Shown: positions 22,501-35,185, numbered from the stretch's first letter. The stretch is 64,000 bases of DNA from Deinandra increscens subsp. villosa (GCA_039602395.1 JBCNJP010000017.1:89788182-89852181), one strand, 5' to 3'. The notes: generated by a model from the sequence alone, not told the origin. Numbers and translations are program-made.

Positions 22501-24480
22501 ACCAAGATCTAGGATAGTGATGAGAAGATCACTACCCAAACACATCAGAAGAGCTGGTATAAGTTACAAAGTTGAAGGTCACTATCTTCCTCGTACAGAA
22601 GGAACAGGGAAGGAAAAGATGCCTCAATACTAGATTGATGATGAAGAAATTGATAGATATTCCAAGCCTGTTGTCAAGCATGTTCAAACACCAGAAAACA
22701 AAGAAGATTATTCAATAACTATCTTTCTACCTATGCTTGATAGATATGGTAGAGAAATAGAGACACCCTAAGGGAACTTAACGTGTAATTGATCAGAAGA
22801 GTAGAGGGCGAAGCCAATCAATTCAAGAATATCAAATAGGCTAGAAGGCTACAAAGAGAAGGAATAAAGGTACCCGCTAAATTCTTTCCAGATGTCACAA
22901 CCAAGGCTCAAACTGTTGAAATAGGCCAATGGTGAAACTCATAGATGGTCAGGAAACTAACCTTCCCTATGCTGATATTGAAATGATTAGCATCGCTCTT
23001 GCTGAGTAGATAGTAGAAAAGGCTGAGCAAGAAAAATTGGATAAGGATATGGCAATGGTAATGAAGCTTCAGGATGACATCGAATTATACAATGAATATG
23101 ATGTTGTTCTTGATTTAATCAAAGAAGCCAAGAGGAGATCCGTGGAAGAAAAAATGATCAAAATGGATAAGGTCCGCATGAAGAGGCAAGCTACGATGAC
23201 AAAGGAGGCTGATAAAATAAAAGAACAAGAACATATCAGACTTTCTGAGTCAACTTCCAATGCTGAGCTATTATTAAAATGGACAGCTGCAATTATTGCT
23301 GGAGGCTGTGGAATTCCTAAAGAAATAAATCTATCTTCTGCCAAAGCACTCTATGATATGGTGTCATTGGTGATTCAAGAACAATATGATTGAAAGCTAA
23401 TTCAGAGGATATAAGAGGATAATGAACAAAAAGAGATGTTGAGAGAAGTGGAGTCTTAGAAAATATTGATGTCTTCCATGACTAAGGAAGAAGAAACAAG
23501 GGCACTCAAGAGGTACTTCATTGACTTCTTAGGGGAAAATCAAAGAAGCATCAACCCCTCTTCCTTGTACACCTTAAGGAACAAGTGCTTAGAAGTTCGA
23601 AAGGAGCAATCAAGGATATCTGAAAGAACTGAATTCCATGGCCTCCTGGAGCTTTCTCAGGTACACATTCTTTTCCTTCTCAACCTATGAGTCTCATTGA
23701 CTCACTTATTGGTTCTACGCCATCCATCCCTTCTTCTACTCCCACTTCCTCCACTCCACCCACTAGAAAAAAATCTTCCCAGAGCCAAAAGATCACCAAC
23801 CAAAAAGCCTATGCTCACAAAATCACTCCCTCCCAAATTCAGAACTCGACAACTTTGAACCAATCATTCACCATCCAAACAAATTGATACACTACCTTCT
23901 CCTCATACATACTTCACAACTAAACCTCCTACCAATCCACCAACCTCAAAACCTCAAAAACCACCCTCACATCCAACTCAACCATCAAAACCTGAATCCC
24001 TAAAGAAACCATATGCAGATGCAGGTTCCTCAAATAAAAGGAGAAAGAGAATGGCAAAGAAAAGGAAAAGACATTATGTTGTGTCATCAAGCTCTGAATC
24101 ATCTGAAGATGAGGAGGAACATGATAACATACATGCTGAAAGAAGAAGAATAATCTTTTGGAGATTTGATGAAACTGCCAACCTCTACCTGTTTACCACC
24201 AACACAAATGAAGACTTAGATACATTGATTTTGAAGCTCTTAGAAGAATCTCGGAATTGAGCTAGGTGATGTTGGAAGTCTGCCTGGTGACCTAAAGAAC
24301 ATGTGTGCTCAGGAGAAAACTTTGATGTTAAAGATCAAGATGTATTTTGATGACAGCTTTAGGGTAATCTCAAATGCCAAGCCACTAAATGTAGATTGTC
24401 CTGTTGAAAGAGTTGAAATTGAGCCTCACACTAGAAAGTTCCTAATCTATCTAGCTCATTGAAGCTTTACAAGGAACAAC
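19522..24480 (+). pseudogene. Envelope-like ORF of the old SIRE element, copy B (long, degenerate)
   Basis: Same start as copy A (ATG 19522, stop after 12 codons). The core (20002-20364) is followed by a Pro/Lys-rich part (20327-20725, KKRKRRLKK) matching FFKRKRRR of the relative at 61445. Homology to that ORF continues past the CCCAGGCGCCAAGAA box (about 21045). Further open pieces are 21218-21541, 21861-22055, 22059-22331, 23037-23393 (charged coiled coil) and 24051-24260 (basic KKRKR followed by an acidic Ser-rich run). Motif copies such as TACCTCG and GAGGTAA recur inside it. No credible signal peptide or membrane segment was seen, so envelope-like refers to position (third ORF of Sireviruses), not proven function. 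Confidence 0.7.
21312..21326 (+). repeat. Run of 15 C
   Basis: A C homopolymer inside the degenerate envelope-like region. It changes the frame of any translation and could be a slippage or assembly artefact. Confidence 0.8.
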
Positions 24481-24708
24481 AAAATAAACCCTCGTGGTTG
24501 AAACGATTCCGACAGAGAGAGAATTGTCAAGTACATGATCTCAAACAAGCTCTTTCCATACTACAGGACTAGTGAAACCGGTTAAAGGGGAAGATGGTTC
24601 ATCACAGTAGAAGTGAAGTGATTCCGCAAAATTTTGAAGTTTTGAAGCCGTTCAATTTACAAGGAACATGCTAGGAAAGTTTTTGGAAGCATCATCTTAG
24701 GGAGAGAT

Positions 24709-25351
24709 TGTAAGGAATTAAATCCTCCAAGTTCTTATTTCGGCTGATCTTCATTTATTTTGAAAGAATAGAAGACCCGAGATAACTATTTATCTCAGAC
24801 AACTTAACTGGGCTGAAGTAACTAATGTTATCTCGGAAGCATATTTATCTTGGAATACCAGAAGTTATCTTGATTGCAGTGGTTATCCTGGTTAACTAGA
24901 GTTATCACGATAAGGAGAGTTAACCCGGACAAGTTAACTTAACCACTTGACCCGACAAAGATTATTTGCGTCAGAGACTCAAGTTGCTATGTTTCCCACC
25001 GACTCAAGCCGTCAAGATACTTTCTAGTTTAGTTTATTATATCTTTGTAATATGTAAGTTCATGTATCTTAGATTAACGGTCAAGATGGTTGTAGAGAAA
25101 TAAAGGGCTCTCCTTGATTTCTTAGGCACTATATATAGATTACTTGTAACATCTGTTTCACACGCTCATCCATTTTCATCAAGTATATCAATATATTGCT
25201 GGAGCATTATTGTGTGTTTTTACTTGTTTACATTGCTTTCGGTACTATATTAACTAAAACAGAGAGTCTAGATTGACTTGTTTCCGCCTGGTCAATCTCT
25301 TAAGTAAAACGTCTTGTATAAGGTTAAAGTGTGTCTAACCACGATCCAACA
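24709..25351 (+). repeat. 3' LTR of the old SIRE-like element
   Basis: It is 643 bp, from TGTAAGGAA (as in the SIRE LTR at 53307) to ATCCAACA. It is preceded by a purine tract (TTAGGGAGAGA, about 24697-24707), so it is a 3' LTR. The block 24776-24935 holds repeated GAGATAA/TTATCTCG and GTTAACC-type motifs, and a TATA box (TATATATA) lies at 25130-25137. The flanking 25352-25356 (GGAAC) would be the right target duplication. Its left partner is not in the window. Confidence 0.82.
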
Positions 25352-26230
25352 GGAACACAATTAGTCCTGCATGCAAGAGACACTCCGCCGAAACTAAGGC
25401 ATATGAAAACCACCCTGCTCGCGTAAGGCTTTCCCACGTTAGTCATGCGTGAAGGACCATCACACTTCTTCTACACTTTTCAGTCCAGCGCTTACACTTG
25501 ACTTCAAGTCAACACTGAACTAGGAAAGACTTGAAGAAAATAGAGATCAATTATATCCTCTAGGCCCTCCACGGATCGGACAAAGTTCACGTTTTAACCT
25601 CTGGGCTCTCCGCAGATCGACCCAAAACTCACAACAACCCGCTGGGATCTCTTGCGGGTCGGGTCAGTCACACGTATCCTCTATGTGATATGTGAGGACC
25701 ACACCCACATCCCTTATTTAATGCCAATTCTAGAAGAAGGACCCACAACTAACAAACTAACAATTTGCATGATGGATTCACCCAATCAGATTGCTCCACA
25801 TAAAGAGAATATTTTCACCTGAAAGTCGGTCCACGCGCCGTGATAAATATGTGCTGATGTCACCTCACGTGCACAAACCCTAATGCAAACTCTATAAATA
25901 CTAGCTCAAAAGGTATCCTTCTTCTTCATGCTCTCACACAATACTTTCTGCATTCATTTTCCATAATCACACACACTCTCTATACGAGTTACTGATTCTT
26001 ATGCCGAATGGCCATTCTCCCTGTACCGCCTTAATGGTTTGTTTAGTGTGCAGATCGTCAAGCAATCCCCTCATTCCGGTGATCAAAGAAACTTACTCCG
26101 TCAACGGTGGTCCGAAGAACTATTAGAGCACCGGTGTGGTTGGACTATCCGATCATCCTTGTTCTCTTCACAATGCATATGCATGAGAAAACCCGTGAAT
26201 ATTCGGATGAAGTATATGACACGGTAAGCT
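25352..26230 (+). repeat. Probable Ty3/gypsy LTR or LTR fragment
   Basis: It has LTR-like organisation but no confirmed ends. Three related blocks around 25556, 25600 and 25640 share CTGGGCTCTCCGCGGATCGG-like sequence. A TATA box (TATAAATA) lies at 25893-25900, with a CT/CA-rich R/U5-like region after it. The only ORF (26039-26227) shows no known domain. It could instead be ordinary intergenic DNA upstream of the bZIP gene. Confidence 0.4.
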
Positions 26231-26601
26231 TGGATCTGTTACCTCTTCGATAACAATTTGTAAATATATGATATTAGAGCATTACCATATGTCAAATGAC
26301 ACACGAATATGTATTTATATAGATCGATATAACATTGTAGAATACTATATTTATCCGAAACTAAATCGTAGTATTACTCTATCCGTATCGTAAAATTAAA
26401 TAAAAGTGCAGAAAAAAATATAGTTAAATTCCAACCATAATATAAAAATAATAACTAGAAAAAACATACACTGATGTACACATGGGAAGCCTTTATTGTC
26501 AGGATATATAATTATATCCAGAGAGATTGCATCCTGCCATATTGCCTCCTTTATTTCTCTCTTATCTTTGCCCTTCAATTGTGAAGCTAGCTAGAAAGAA
26601 A

Positions 26602-28431
26602 ATGGCAAACCTCCCTCCAAAAGTGCCACAGAACTGGCCGGAAAACTTCAACCACGGCCAAAAACCACCACCCGCCGATCACTTACCGTCACCCTCAACC
26701 GCCACGGCCGCCACCCAAATGGACCCCTCATGGGTGGACGATTTCCTCGACTTCTCATCAACCAAACGCGGCACCCACCGCCGATCTGTCAGTGATTCCG
26801 CCGCCTTTCTTGAGATCCCGATGATGGCCGATGAAAACTTCCGGAAATCATCGGGATCTAGAACTGCCAGTGGCGGCGATGGTGTCGTCGCCACTGGGTT
26901 CGATCGGTTCGACGAGGAACAGTTCATGTCCATGTTCATTGATGATGAAACCGGGACGGGTCCCACGGTCTCGTGCTCGAACCCGTCTTCACCGTCGGAT
27001 CATAATAGTCTGAGTGAGCAGCAGCAGATCGAGGAGGAAGAGAGTTCGTGGAAATCAGAAGCACTGTTCAATCCCCATGCAACGATTATGGAGAATTCAA
27101 GTGACAAGATTTTTGATCCCAAGAGGATAAAAAGGTAATTTTAACTATTAATTTATAATTTGAATTGTTTTTTTCTGAATTAATTGATTAAATTAATTAA
27201 TTTGGATAAAGAATCCTGGCGAATCGACAATCTGCTCAACGATCACGAGTGAGGAAATTGCAGTATATATCAGAGCTTGAACGCAGTGTCAATTCATTAC
27301 AAGTATGTAAATAATATATATATTTATGTTATTTAAAATATTGTGTATATGCACAACTACTAAATTCTATCCTCATCTTTAAAAAAATAATTTGATAATA
27401 TACTGAATCGCCATTTCATTATTTTAAACTTTTCAAACCGCTATATGTGATTTTGTAAGTTTTTTTAGACGAAAACAACGGTTGAACAGTTTTGAAAAAA
27501 AAAAAAGAAGGTGTTTGAAAACAATAAAACGACTGTTTAAGTTTGATTTTACCATAATTAAGGGTTGGGTGATATTGGATTTGGTGAGGTGAGAATTTAA
27601 TGGAAGGGACCAGTTATTAAATTATCAATAATAACAAAATGTAGGCAGAAGTATCAGTGTTGTCCCCAAGGGTAGCATATCTGGATCATCAAAGGTTGGT
27701 TCTAAATGTGGATAATAGCGTTCTTAAGCAAAGGATTGCAGCTCTCTCCCAGGACAAAATTTTCAAAGATGGTATGTGCTATATATATTTATGTCCATTA
27801 TTATCATTTTTAAACATAAATAAATATTTGAGAAAGATATATTTATCAAGAATATAACTTTGCCGTGCATTTAATTTGTGATATAGAAAGCAAAATCAAA
27901 ACAATGTTTTGAGTTTAATTAAGAAAATGAAAAGCTAAATTATTTTTTAAAAATATATAATTAAGAGCCATGTATTTTAAATTAATAATATATTTTCTTT
28001 TCTACTTTATATATATCTTTAAAGTATAAAATAAACGATTTAATGTAGATTGTCATGCATTGCATGTTACTCCATGATACAATTCTGATTCCATATCCAA
28101 TATTTAATATACATATCCAGGCTGCTATATCAACTAGCTAGTGTGCATTATATTTATATTTATATACATATATATATATAATAATATGCATATATTGTAA
28201 AAGTTGATTTTCGAATTATTTCTAAAAAAAAACTGAAAATGATGGCAATTATATTTTTAAATGAAAGCAGCTCATCAAGAGGCATTGAAAGGAGAAATAG
28301 AGAGGCTTAAGCAGATGTATTACCAACAAAACATGCAAAAGAAAATGGAAAATGGGTCAAATGCAACTCATCACCATGATTCTCCCATTTCTGATCATGC
28401 TAATGCTCAAGAGCAACTTATGATCAACTAA
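26602..28431 (+). CDS. bZIP34/61: Group E bZIP transcription factor, bZIP34/bZIP61-like
   Basis: Four coding exons: 26602-27134, 27212-27302, 27645-27771 and 28271-28431. All introns are GT-AG and the phases fit, giving 303 residues. The N-terminus MANLPPKVP and the segments WVDDFLDFS, RRSVSDSAAFLE and FDEEQFMSMF match Arabidopsis bZIP34/bZIP61. The basic region spans exons 1-2 (about residues 170-195), with the N-x7-R DNA-contact motif NRQSAQRSR. The leucine zipper follows (exons 2-4) and includes the group E proline (VLSPRVAYLDHQR). Family knowledge: these nuclear factors bind DNA as heterodimers, since that proline disfavours homodimers, and bZIP34 acts in pollen development. An in-frame ATG at 26527 would add 25 residues, but alignment to the family favours 26602. 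No disabling change was seen. It is an intact host gene between repeats. bZIP34 versus bZIP61 orthology cannot be decided here. Confidence 0.93.
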
Positions 28432-28924
28432 TAATCATGCATTTTCATCTTCCTCAACAACAGTCTTATCGCGGTTGGTAAGATCAATCTCTCGATGTTA
28501 ACTTGTTATAAGTTGTTTTGTTCTCGAGTTGTATACACAAGCTAAAAGGCCATTTTTGCACTTTGCGACCGCGATTTTGCAATGGTTTGGTCAAAAGTTT
28601 AACCTAATTACAATTGTATGTGGTTACAGTTTCATGGCTAACAGGATGCATTTGATGATGATGATGTTATTGAACCAGACCACTCCAATCATGTGATCAT
28701 CCCATCTCTTGATGCAGATTTTCTTTCTTTTTATTTTTGTTTAATCAAAATGTAATTAAATTGTCACCATGATTTGTTTAGTTCCCTTTGTTTCAATTAT
28801 GTATTACATTATAATTATAGTAGTAGAATAACTTCCGATAATTATTACGTATTTCCATTTATTGTGTTCTATGTTTCGATAATTTCTTCAGATCTTGCAT
28901 GGTATATTTATGTTTGAGTAAATT
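28432..28924 (+). other. Downstream flank of the bZIP gene
   Basis: AT-rich sequence, likely containing the 3' UTR. I see no further gene or clear repeat in it. Confidence 0.5.
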
Positions 28925-29060
28925 ACACCAGAGGTCCCTGAGGTTTACACAAATAATGAAAGAGGTCCCCTAGAGTTTTAAAATTATGAAAAATGTCCTT
29001 AACGTTTGTATTAGTGTAACGAAAGAGGTCCCAACGTTAGTTCTCGAAAGTTACTTCATA
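28925..29060. repeat. Dispersed repeat with GAGGTCC(C) units, possible DNA-transposon end
   Basis: It starts GAGTAAATTACACCAGAGGTC and has three spaced GAGGTCC units (28942, 28973, 29022). This resembles terminal repeats of plant Mutator-like or hAT-like elements, but I cannot define ends or a target duplication. Confidence 0.35.
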
Positions 29061-29184
29061 TTATCAAGAACTAAAGGTACTAGCCGATACTAGCCAACAT
29101 GGGTAACAGATCACAAATCAACGTCTTGTTTTACAACTCATATCCAATCTCTCGGATCAATATGAAGGAATCAATCTGTCAAAA

Positions 29185-29620
29185 CAAAATAATTCTCCAT
29201 ACCAACCTATCTACTATAAACACCCCTTTTACACTCATCTCCGCAACTTCGGTTGCCTATGCTTCGCCTTGAATCCATCCTCAAACATCAACAGACTTAA
29301 AAATTATTCCTCACATTGTGTGTTTCTCGGTTACCCCTCTAACAATCGGTGATACAATTGCTACGAAATGTCTACTCGAAAATCCTCATTTCATATCTTA
29401 TTCAACGAAATTTTGTTTCCATATTCTCAAAATAAATCCTTACTTTTGACTTATGATTTCTTATCATCGATCAGACCCTTACCCCTCAATTCACGACTCT
29501 ACATCACCCTACAATATCCACCCCCCTTCAACCCAACACACTACCCTAGCACTACCTAGCAGCCCCTTACGTTAGACCCAACACACTACCCCATCACCAC
29601 TTACTAGCCTTTTACCTTCG
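29185..29620 (+). pseudogene. Ty1/copia integrase C-terminal fragment
   Basis: The translation gives HLRNFGCLCF, then HCVFLGYPSNNR, then a segment like SFHILFNEILFPYS. This is the characteristic end of copia integrase and the linker to RT. One stop falls after SNNR (about 29351). The adjacent Pro/Thr-rich stretch to about 29620 is typical of the linker. Neither integrase core nor RT is present. It is unrelated in detail to the SIRE pol at 57063 and probably from another copia lineage. Confidence 0.75.
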
Positions 29621-29635
29621 GCAAAAATCATGTGT

Positions 29636-30280
29636 TTGGAACGATACCTAAAAATAACTAATTTATCCTAGACTTAGACACACTAAGCTTTACCTAGACA
29701 ACTAAAACTAAACCGAACCCACTAGGCAAGTGTACCTATCGGACGCAATATAGCTACAGAAGAACAGGATCGAACCCTAGGCACACTATGTAACTAGACT
29801 CAACTAAGGACTTAATGAATGAAAAAATTTGAGTAAATTGGTTTGATGGTGAATAGAAATTTAAACTAACTAAATTAACTACTTTACCAACTAACAACTG
29901 GAAGCTGAGAAAGTTAAGATGAACTCAAAATACGAGAGAGATACCATCTAGACATGGAATTCTAATCAATATCAAAAACTTCACTCAGCTATGACAATTC
30001 TGATGGTGGTTAGTTCACCTTTTAAGTCCATCCTAACAAAGAACTCTAACGCTCGAACACAAGTTCACCTTTTGAATCCATCTCACTTCAACTAATCCTA
30101 ATCGCCTCCGAAATAATCTCGGGCACCTTAAGACAGAATGAGCTACCACTAATTACCATGATTGACACGAAATAGCAAGTTAACTAAATCCCTAGGGCAC
30201 CCCTCTCCCGAGACAATGTTATCCTAAGCAATTAACCAACCCAATATTTCTATCACCTCCCGGATTGTCTAGAAACAACA
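29636..30280 (-). repeat. Ty3/gypsy LTR tail, reverse orientation
   Basis: The reverse complement matches 925-1640, including AGGGTTCGAT, GATAGGTACACTT and two AAAAGGTGAAC blocks. It is noncoding and has no primer site at its end. Confidence 0.65.
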
Positions 30281-30299
30281 GTACATTTGACGCGTGCTG

Positions 30300-32031
30300 A
30301 GATGTCTATAAAATTTGGCAATATTTTTTCAAACCTTTTTAGTAGTCTTTAAGCTTTCAAATTTATAAAAACACGATTTACTTGACGAATACTATTTCAC
30401 CACATTACACGGGCAAGTGCACCCATTGTGGAGCAGTATAGTAGTGGTAAGTTGAATCGGGATCGTTCAGGACACAACAGAAAATGAGGGCTCTGGATAC
30501 TCAGCCCGCTGTTATCATCTAGCCAAATCTAATGTTAAGTTTTAGAAAAGAAATTATATAAGAAAGAAAATAAAAACTAATAAGATGGTATTTTAAGAAA
30601 TGTAAATCGAAGTTAATATTAGTTGAGATAATGTGCCAGTGGTTAAAGATGGTTGAACGAGTATTTATAAGCGTTCTTAAGATTAATCACTAGCAGGCAA
30701 CTAGACCGCCTCTCAGCCTCAAATCTTGTATCACTACTCTCCCGGGTGATCGTCTGCGAGGAGTACGAACCCCGAGGAACTGTGCTGCTAGTAAAATAAA
30801 TAAAGTGGTGTAATGCCACTTACTTACGGGACCCCCTCTCAGGCCAGTACATCGTACTTGACACGTCGTCATGAACCAGCAGGGGAACAACCCTGTGTTT
30901 CGGTTATTATATTATGAAAAATATATTTTTAAGGGACTAAGGTCTGTTTCTTCCATTCACCTCTCTCGCGTATGCACGTCCAGCGTAACTAGAGCGAAGT
31001 TGACAAACACGTACCATCTTGGCTTCCGTGAAGTGACAAAATATTACCAACCCCCATTCCCAACCAAAATATTTTCAGCCCACACTTGCATGAACAGTTG
31101 GGTTTGCTTACATAGACATAAGGACCCCGAACGTATCATGTAGCATGGGACGCGAGTCACCTGAAGGACCATGCATCTTCCCCCGACCGGGTGTCACAAG
31201 TTCGCTCCTTGAGATTTCGACTCCTCAAATGGTCTGTGATACGTAGAGCACGTATGCTTCAGAAAATCAATAATAGACTTTCAATAAAAAGGCGGTTTTC
31301 ATAAAGTCATTAAACACACCTTAAGCGAGTTTATAAGGTCATGAACCAACTCACCAAAGGCTTATTACTTCCCAAGTAAGTATGAGAATTTAGCCAAACA
31401 TGGCTTTAAAGATTTGCTTAAGAGAAAGAGAATAAATCATAGACAAAAACTTACTAATTCTTACTTAAGTTAAAGTTCTTATAAACATGATTACAAGACT
31501 TGAAAATACCAAATGACTCAATTATAGTAAAGGAAGAGAGGAAAGAATTGAGCAAAGTGAAATGAGGGAGGAGACCTCCTTTTATAGGCAGCTCTGGAGT
31601 TTGGCACGGCCCGTGCCCATCAATGGCATGGGGCATGTTGATCAGACGAGATCACTGGAAATCTTCTTCTGACTTCACACGGGGTCATGTTACTATGGCA
31701 CGGGGTCGTGCCATGTTAGGTGTCAGCGGCACGGGGCATGTTGTCATGGTCATGGGGTTGTGTGATGCAAAGCTGTGTCAGAGAAGCTTCTAAGGCTTGG
31801 CACGGGGCGTGTCCTAGGATGGCGCGAGGCGTGTCAATTGGGCAGAATCACATAACTTCATATTTTATTCTGTTTTTTTACCATAAATGTTCCTTTTGTG
31901 ATTTTAGCCTTGTTTAACCTGAAAAACTAAAAAGCAAGCAATATAGACTTGTTTTAATGTTAACTGATCAGAATTAAACCGATTTACGGGAGATATTTGA
32001 CCTAAAAATATGTATAATTTGATGTATATCA
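30300..32031 (-). repeat. Tat/Retand-type Ty3/gypsy LTR, reverse orientation
   Basis: On the minus strand it starts TGATATACATC at 32031, right after a polypurine tract. The TATA box (TATAAAAG) lies at 31579-31586 on the minus strand. The part toward 30380 carries the usual U5-like GGTGCACTTGCCCG. The far end is degraded and no Asp-tRNA primer site was found, so the inner boundary is approximate. No genes lie in it. Confidence 0.6.
31602..31836. repeat. GGCACGGGGC motif array upstream of the reverse LTR TATA box
   Basis: At least six copies or near-copies of GGCACGGGGCATG/GGCACGGGGCGTG occur in both orientations. The nearest is about 16 bp from the TATA box at 31579-31586. Confidence 0.82.
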
Positions 32032-33285
32032 AATATCCCCACACTTAAACGTTTGCTTGTCCTCAAACAAAACTCTGTTCAGAACAGACCTGATAATCCT
32101 AAGAGTTTCATCTGCATGTGCCTTCTTGGTCATATACAGTATAAAATTAGTCCTCAATCATATTTTTGACATCTCATTCTATTAATTTATTTTTATTTTC
32201 CTTGTTAAATTAATATACAAAAGTTTATGACAAGTTTACTAGAATTTATTTCTATCCAAAATTATTAGCCTCAAAATGGTCGCTCAACTCTCAGGGGTTT
32301 TATCTGGGTATTTGGGTGAACACTCAAACCTGGGTGAAGACGAGCAAAGAGCATAGGCTTGACACGTGATCGAACCTCCACAAATCTCACTGGAGTCCAC
32401 ATAAGTATCATGAGGGCTTAAAAATGGTAGGCTTGGGGTAGGGTTTGGATAGGTGTTTAAAGGGGTGAAAAATTATAAGAGAGCGGTCTTTTAAAAATCT
32501 AGTTTTGTGTACGACTTTTTCAAAAGAATACACTAACTAAAGAGCTTTGCTCTTTTTATTCAAACTTAGAGAATATATTTTGAGAATTCCCTTATTATTG
32601 GCAACTTTTTTTAGACAAAAATAATAACAATCGAGTGCAAATCCAGGACTCGCGGATTGACATCACAGCTTTTATTGAAACTAGAAAAAGTCACAAGGTT
32701 TGGAATTTTATAAAAGAACCGCTTTTTACGAAAATAAAGTAGAAATAAGAAGGTATGATTTGTTTTGCAAAATGAGTGATTTTTGCATGACAAAAAGGGG
32801 TTATGAAACGAAAAGGTTTAGGCTCAAAAGGGGGAAACCAGGGGGAATTTGTTTGTGGAGCAAAGGAAAGGGGTTTAAGAAGCGGAAGGCGGGAAAATCC
32901 TAGGTGCCTCAATCATTTAAATATGTGTTCCCAATTTTGTCCATCTTGGGACGTATCCACGTGTCAAGTTCTACCTCTGTCGAATCACCAAGTTTCTCTT
33001 AAAATTTAGGAAAAGAAAGAGCATGCTTATAGGTGATCATGCTATAATTAGGCTCAAATTCTCACTAACTATTAGGGAAGGGAGAAAATAAATTGGTTTT
33101 TCTTGCCATAAAGAAATATTTCAATTTTTCTATTGAAAATTTATATATAACTCAATGGAATTTGAAGTATTTATAGTTGTATATGAGGAAAACTTTTATG
33201 TGTACCATCATGTTTAAGGCAAAAAATTAGTGATTGTGTGAGGAAACTCGACAAAATTCTGAATCTAGAGTGAAAATAGTGATTT
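32032..33285 (-). other. 3' noncoding part of a Tat-like gypsy element, reverse orientation
   Basis: It begins with the polypurine tract (minus AAGTGTGGGGATATT, plus 32032-32046), followed by GTTTGCTTGTCCTCAAAC-type sequence usual near the 3' end of these elements. It is AT-rich with no supported ORF. Confidence 0.5.
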
Positions 33286-35185
33286 TGAGTTTTGGTTCGT
33301 TGGTGGATGGTGATGGTTCGCTCAGTATATACTCATCCGCCGAACCGGGAGACACATCGACCAAACCAAGAAACTCATTGAATGAACCATGATATTCAAT
33401 GAACGAACCGTCATCTTCAAGTGTTGTTTCGTGACAGTTATTTTTCGGTCCGTGGCAGTTGTTTCGTCAAACCGTAGGTTTGTTGTGTGCTATTTGGTTC
33501 GTTAACATCTGGTTCGTTGACCACTAGTTCAGTGAGCCTTGGTTCGCTGAAACTTTGATTCACTGACGACTGTGTTGACTTATTATTGTTATTGAAATTG
33601 GAATTATAGTAAGAAATAAGTTACATGAATTCCCCTTGATTCGGTAACTTTATATTTTGATGTGTTTTACTAAAACGGGCATATCTTGAGCTATGTTTAG
33701 AGTTACGAGGCCCATTACTAGCCAAAAGGAAGCTCTCGAAGAGATCTACATTTTCATTGTCTTAAAGCTAATGTCATCTGTTTCAACTCCCAAATTCCAT
33801 TTCTAAGAACTCCCTTTTTCATTTGGAAGTTTTTGGAGGGCCAGATTCCGGTACTTGTCATGAGTTAGACGTCGAATTTTAGAAAGAGATGTTTGTAGGT
33901 AGTCATTGGTTTTATGATGGAAAGAGATTCAAAAACACATGTTACTGATGATGGACAGAGATTCAGAAACTTGGATATGATTACTGTGAAGACGTTTATC
34001 GGAGATTATTTGTCTACACAAACTGAAGAAAAATAAAGATTCCATTGCGGGCTACTAGAGATTATCATTTGTCGCTGCAGGGTTGGAATCAGTTTGAATA
34101 TGTCACTTGTTTTGGGGGAAATAGGTGCCATAAAAACTTAAAAGTTTCATGTTTGAGGAAGTGAATATTCAAGAGAAATCTGTTCAGGGATGATGGTGAT
34201 TTTTGGTTCTTCGTGAAAAGGTAGTGTATTTTGATGTTCGTGCGAACTTATATGGACAAAATTTTTAGTTATGGTTTGAAACTCTCTGTCATATTCCCAA
34301 TACTTCTTAAGTCACGATGTTGATGTAATATTTTTTGATTGCTGATACATTGGGATGGATTATAATTTGAGGTGGAATTTCTATGATTGAAGATTCTGGT
34401 CTTGTTAGTTGTCATAAAGATCAGAATGTATTACAATTTTATGAAGATTGGAAACTTTTGACTATGTGGTGATGTTTGTGATGTCTTTATGATTGCGGGA
34501 ACGAATAATGAAGTGAACTAGTATTATATGCCTGTCAGAAGTTGGAGATACTTCGCTGAGGTGTTTGAAGCAATGAGGAACTATATTGGTCGTTGTGATT
34601 GTACGAGATTGCGAGTTGTTTCCTGCATACCTGAAATTTAGTCCAAGGTGAGTTTGCTAATGATAGAGTTATCTACAGCAGACTGACTGAAGATTGCTAG
34701 AAAATCAAGATCTGCATTCGACAATAATGTCCAAGGGGGAATCTGTTAGAGCAAGAATCATGTGTGGCCGTTACTGTGTGAATTATATAAATGTCTTAGA
34801 ATGTATGTTGTGCTAGGATGCTAACGAACCAGACCACGAACCAAAGGTTCGTGAGCAACGAACCAACGGTTCGTTGCTTGGCTAGTTCGTCTGGCAGTTG
34901 ATACCTATAAATAGATGTCACTTAGCTAAAAAAAACTTGAAGTTTTGGTCATCTAGATCTTAGGGTCTGTGTGTTGAGAGGAGAGGTCTGTCCAACCTCT
35001 CTCAGTGCTTAATGATATATACTCTTTTGATATGTAATCATTCGACACATATTAATGACAAACTTTCCATCTTATATTGATTCTTGATCGGGAAACGATC
35101 TGTCACATGGTCTTTCAGTGGATTCCAGCGAGATCGGTGGAGGTTTGTTCCCTTCACAAGCCTATGACCCTTGCTTGAATTTACA
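33286..35185 (+). mobile_element. Internally deleted SIRE-like copia element with 3' LTR
   Basis: 33291-33560 is a leader-type array of TTCGTTG/CGAACC motifs. The sequence after it (33670-33760: AACGGGCATATCTTGAG, GAGTTACGAGGCCC, CGAAGAGATCTA) is homologous to the element B leader at 3355-3430. No gag survives. The end has a polypurine tract (AAGGGGGAATC, about 34732-34743) and an LTR at 34744-35185. The 5' LTR is missing. Confidence 0.68.
34744..35185 (+). repeat. 3' LTR of the deleted copia element
   Basis: It starts TGTTAGAGCA, like element B, and probably ends TTTACA. CGAACC/TTCGT motifs crowd 34823-34892, and TATAAATA follows at 34906-34913, about 15 bp later. The next bases (TTGGTATGAGC) resemble a mutated primer site, which would be unexpected after a 3' LTR. 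Confidence 0.7.

Noticed and set aside
20327..24260. Open stretches as independent host genes
   Set aside because: Order and sequence match the third ORF of the SIRE element (61445 onward), and the frames alternate as expected from decay.
26527..26601. Upstream in-frame ATG extending the bZIP protein by 25 residues
   Set aside because: The family N-terminus aligns from ATG 26602 (MANLPPKVP). The upstream residues are not family-like and probably lie in the 5' UTR.
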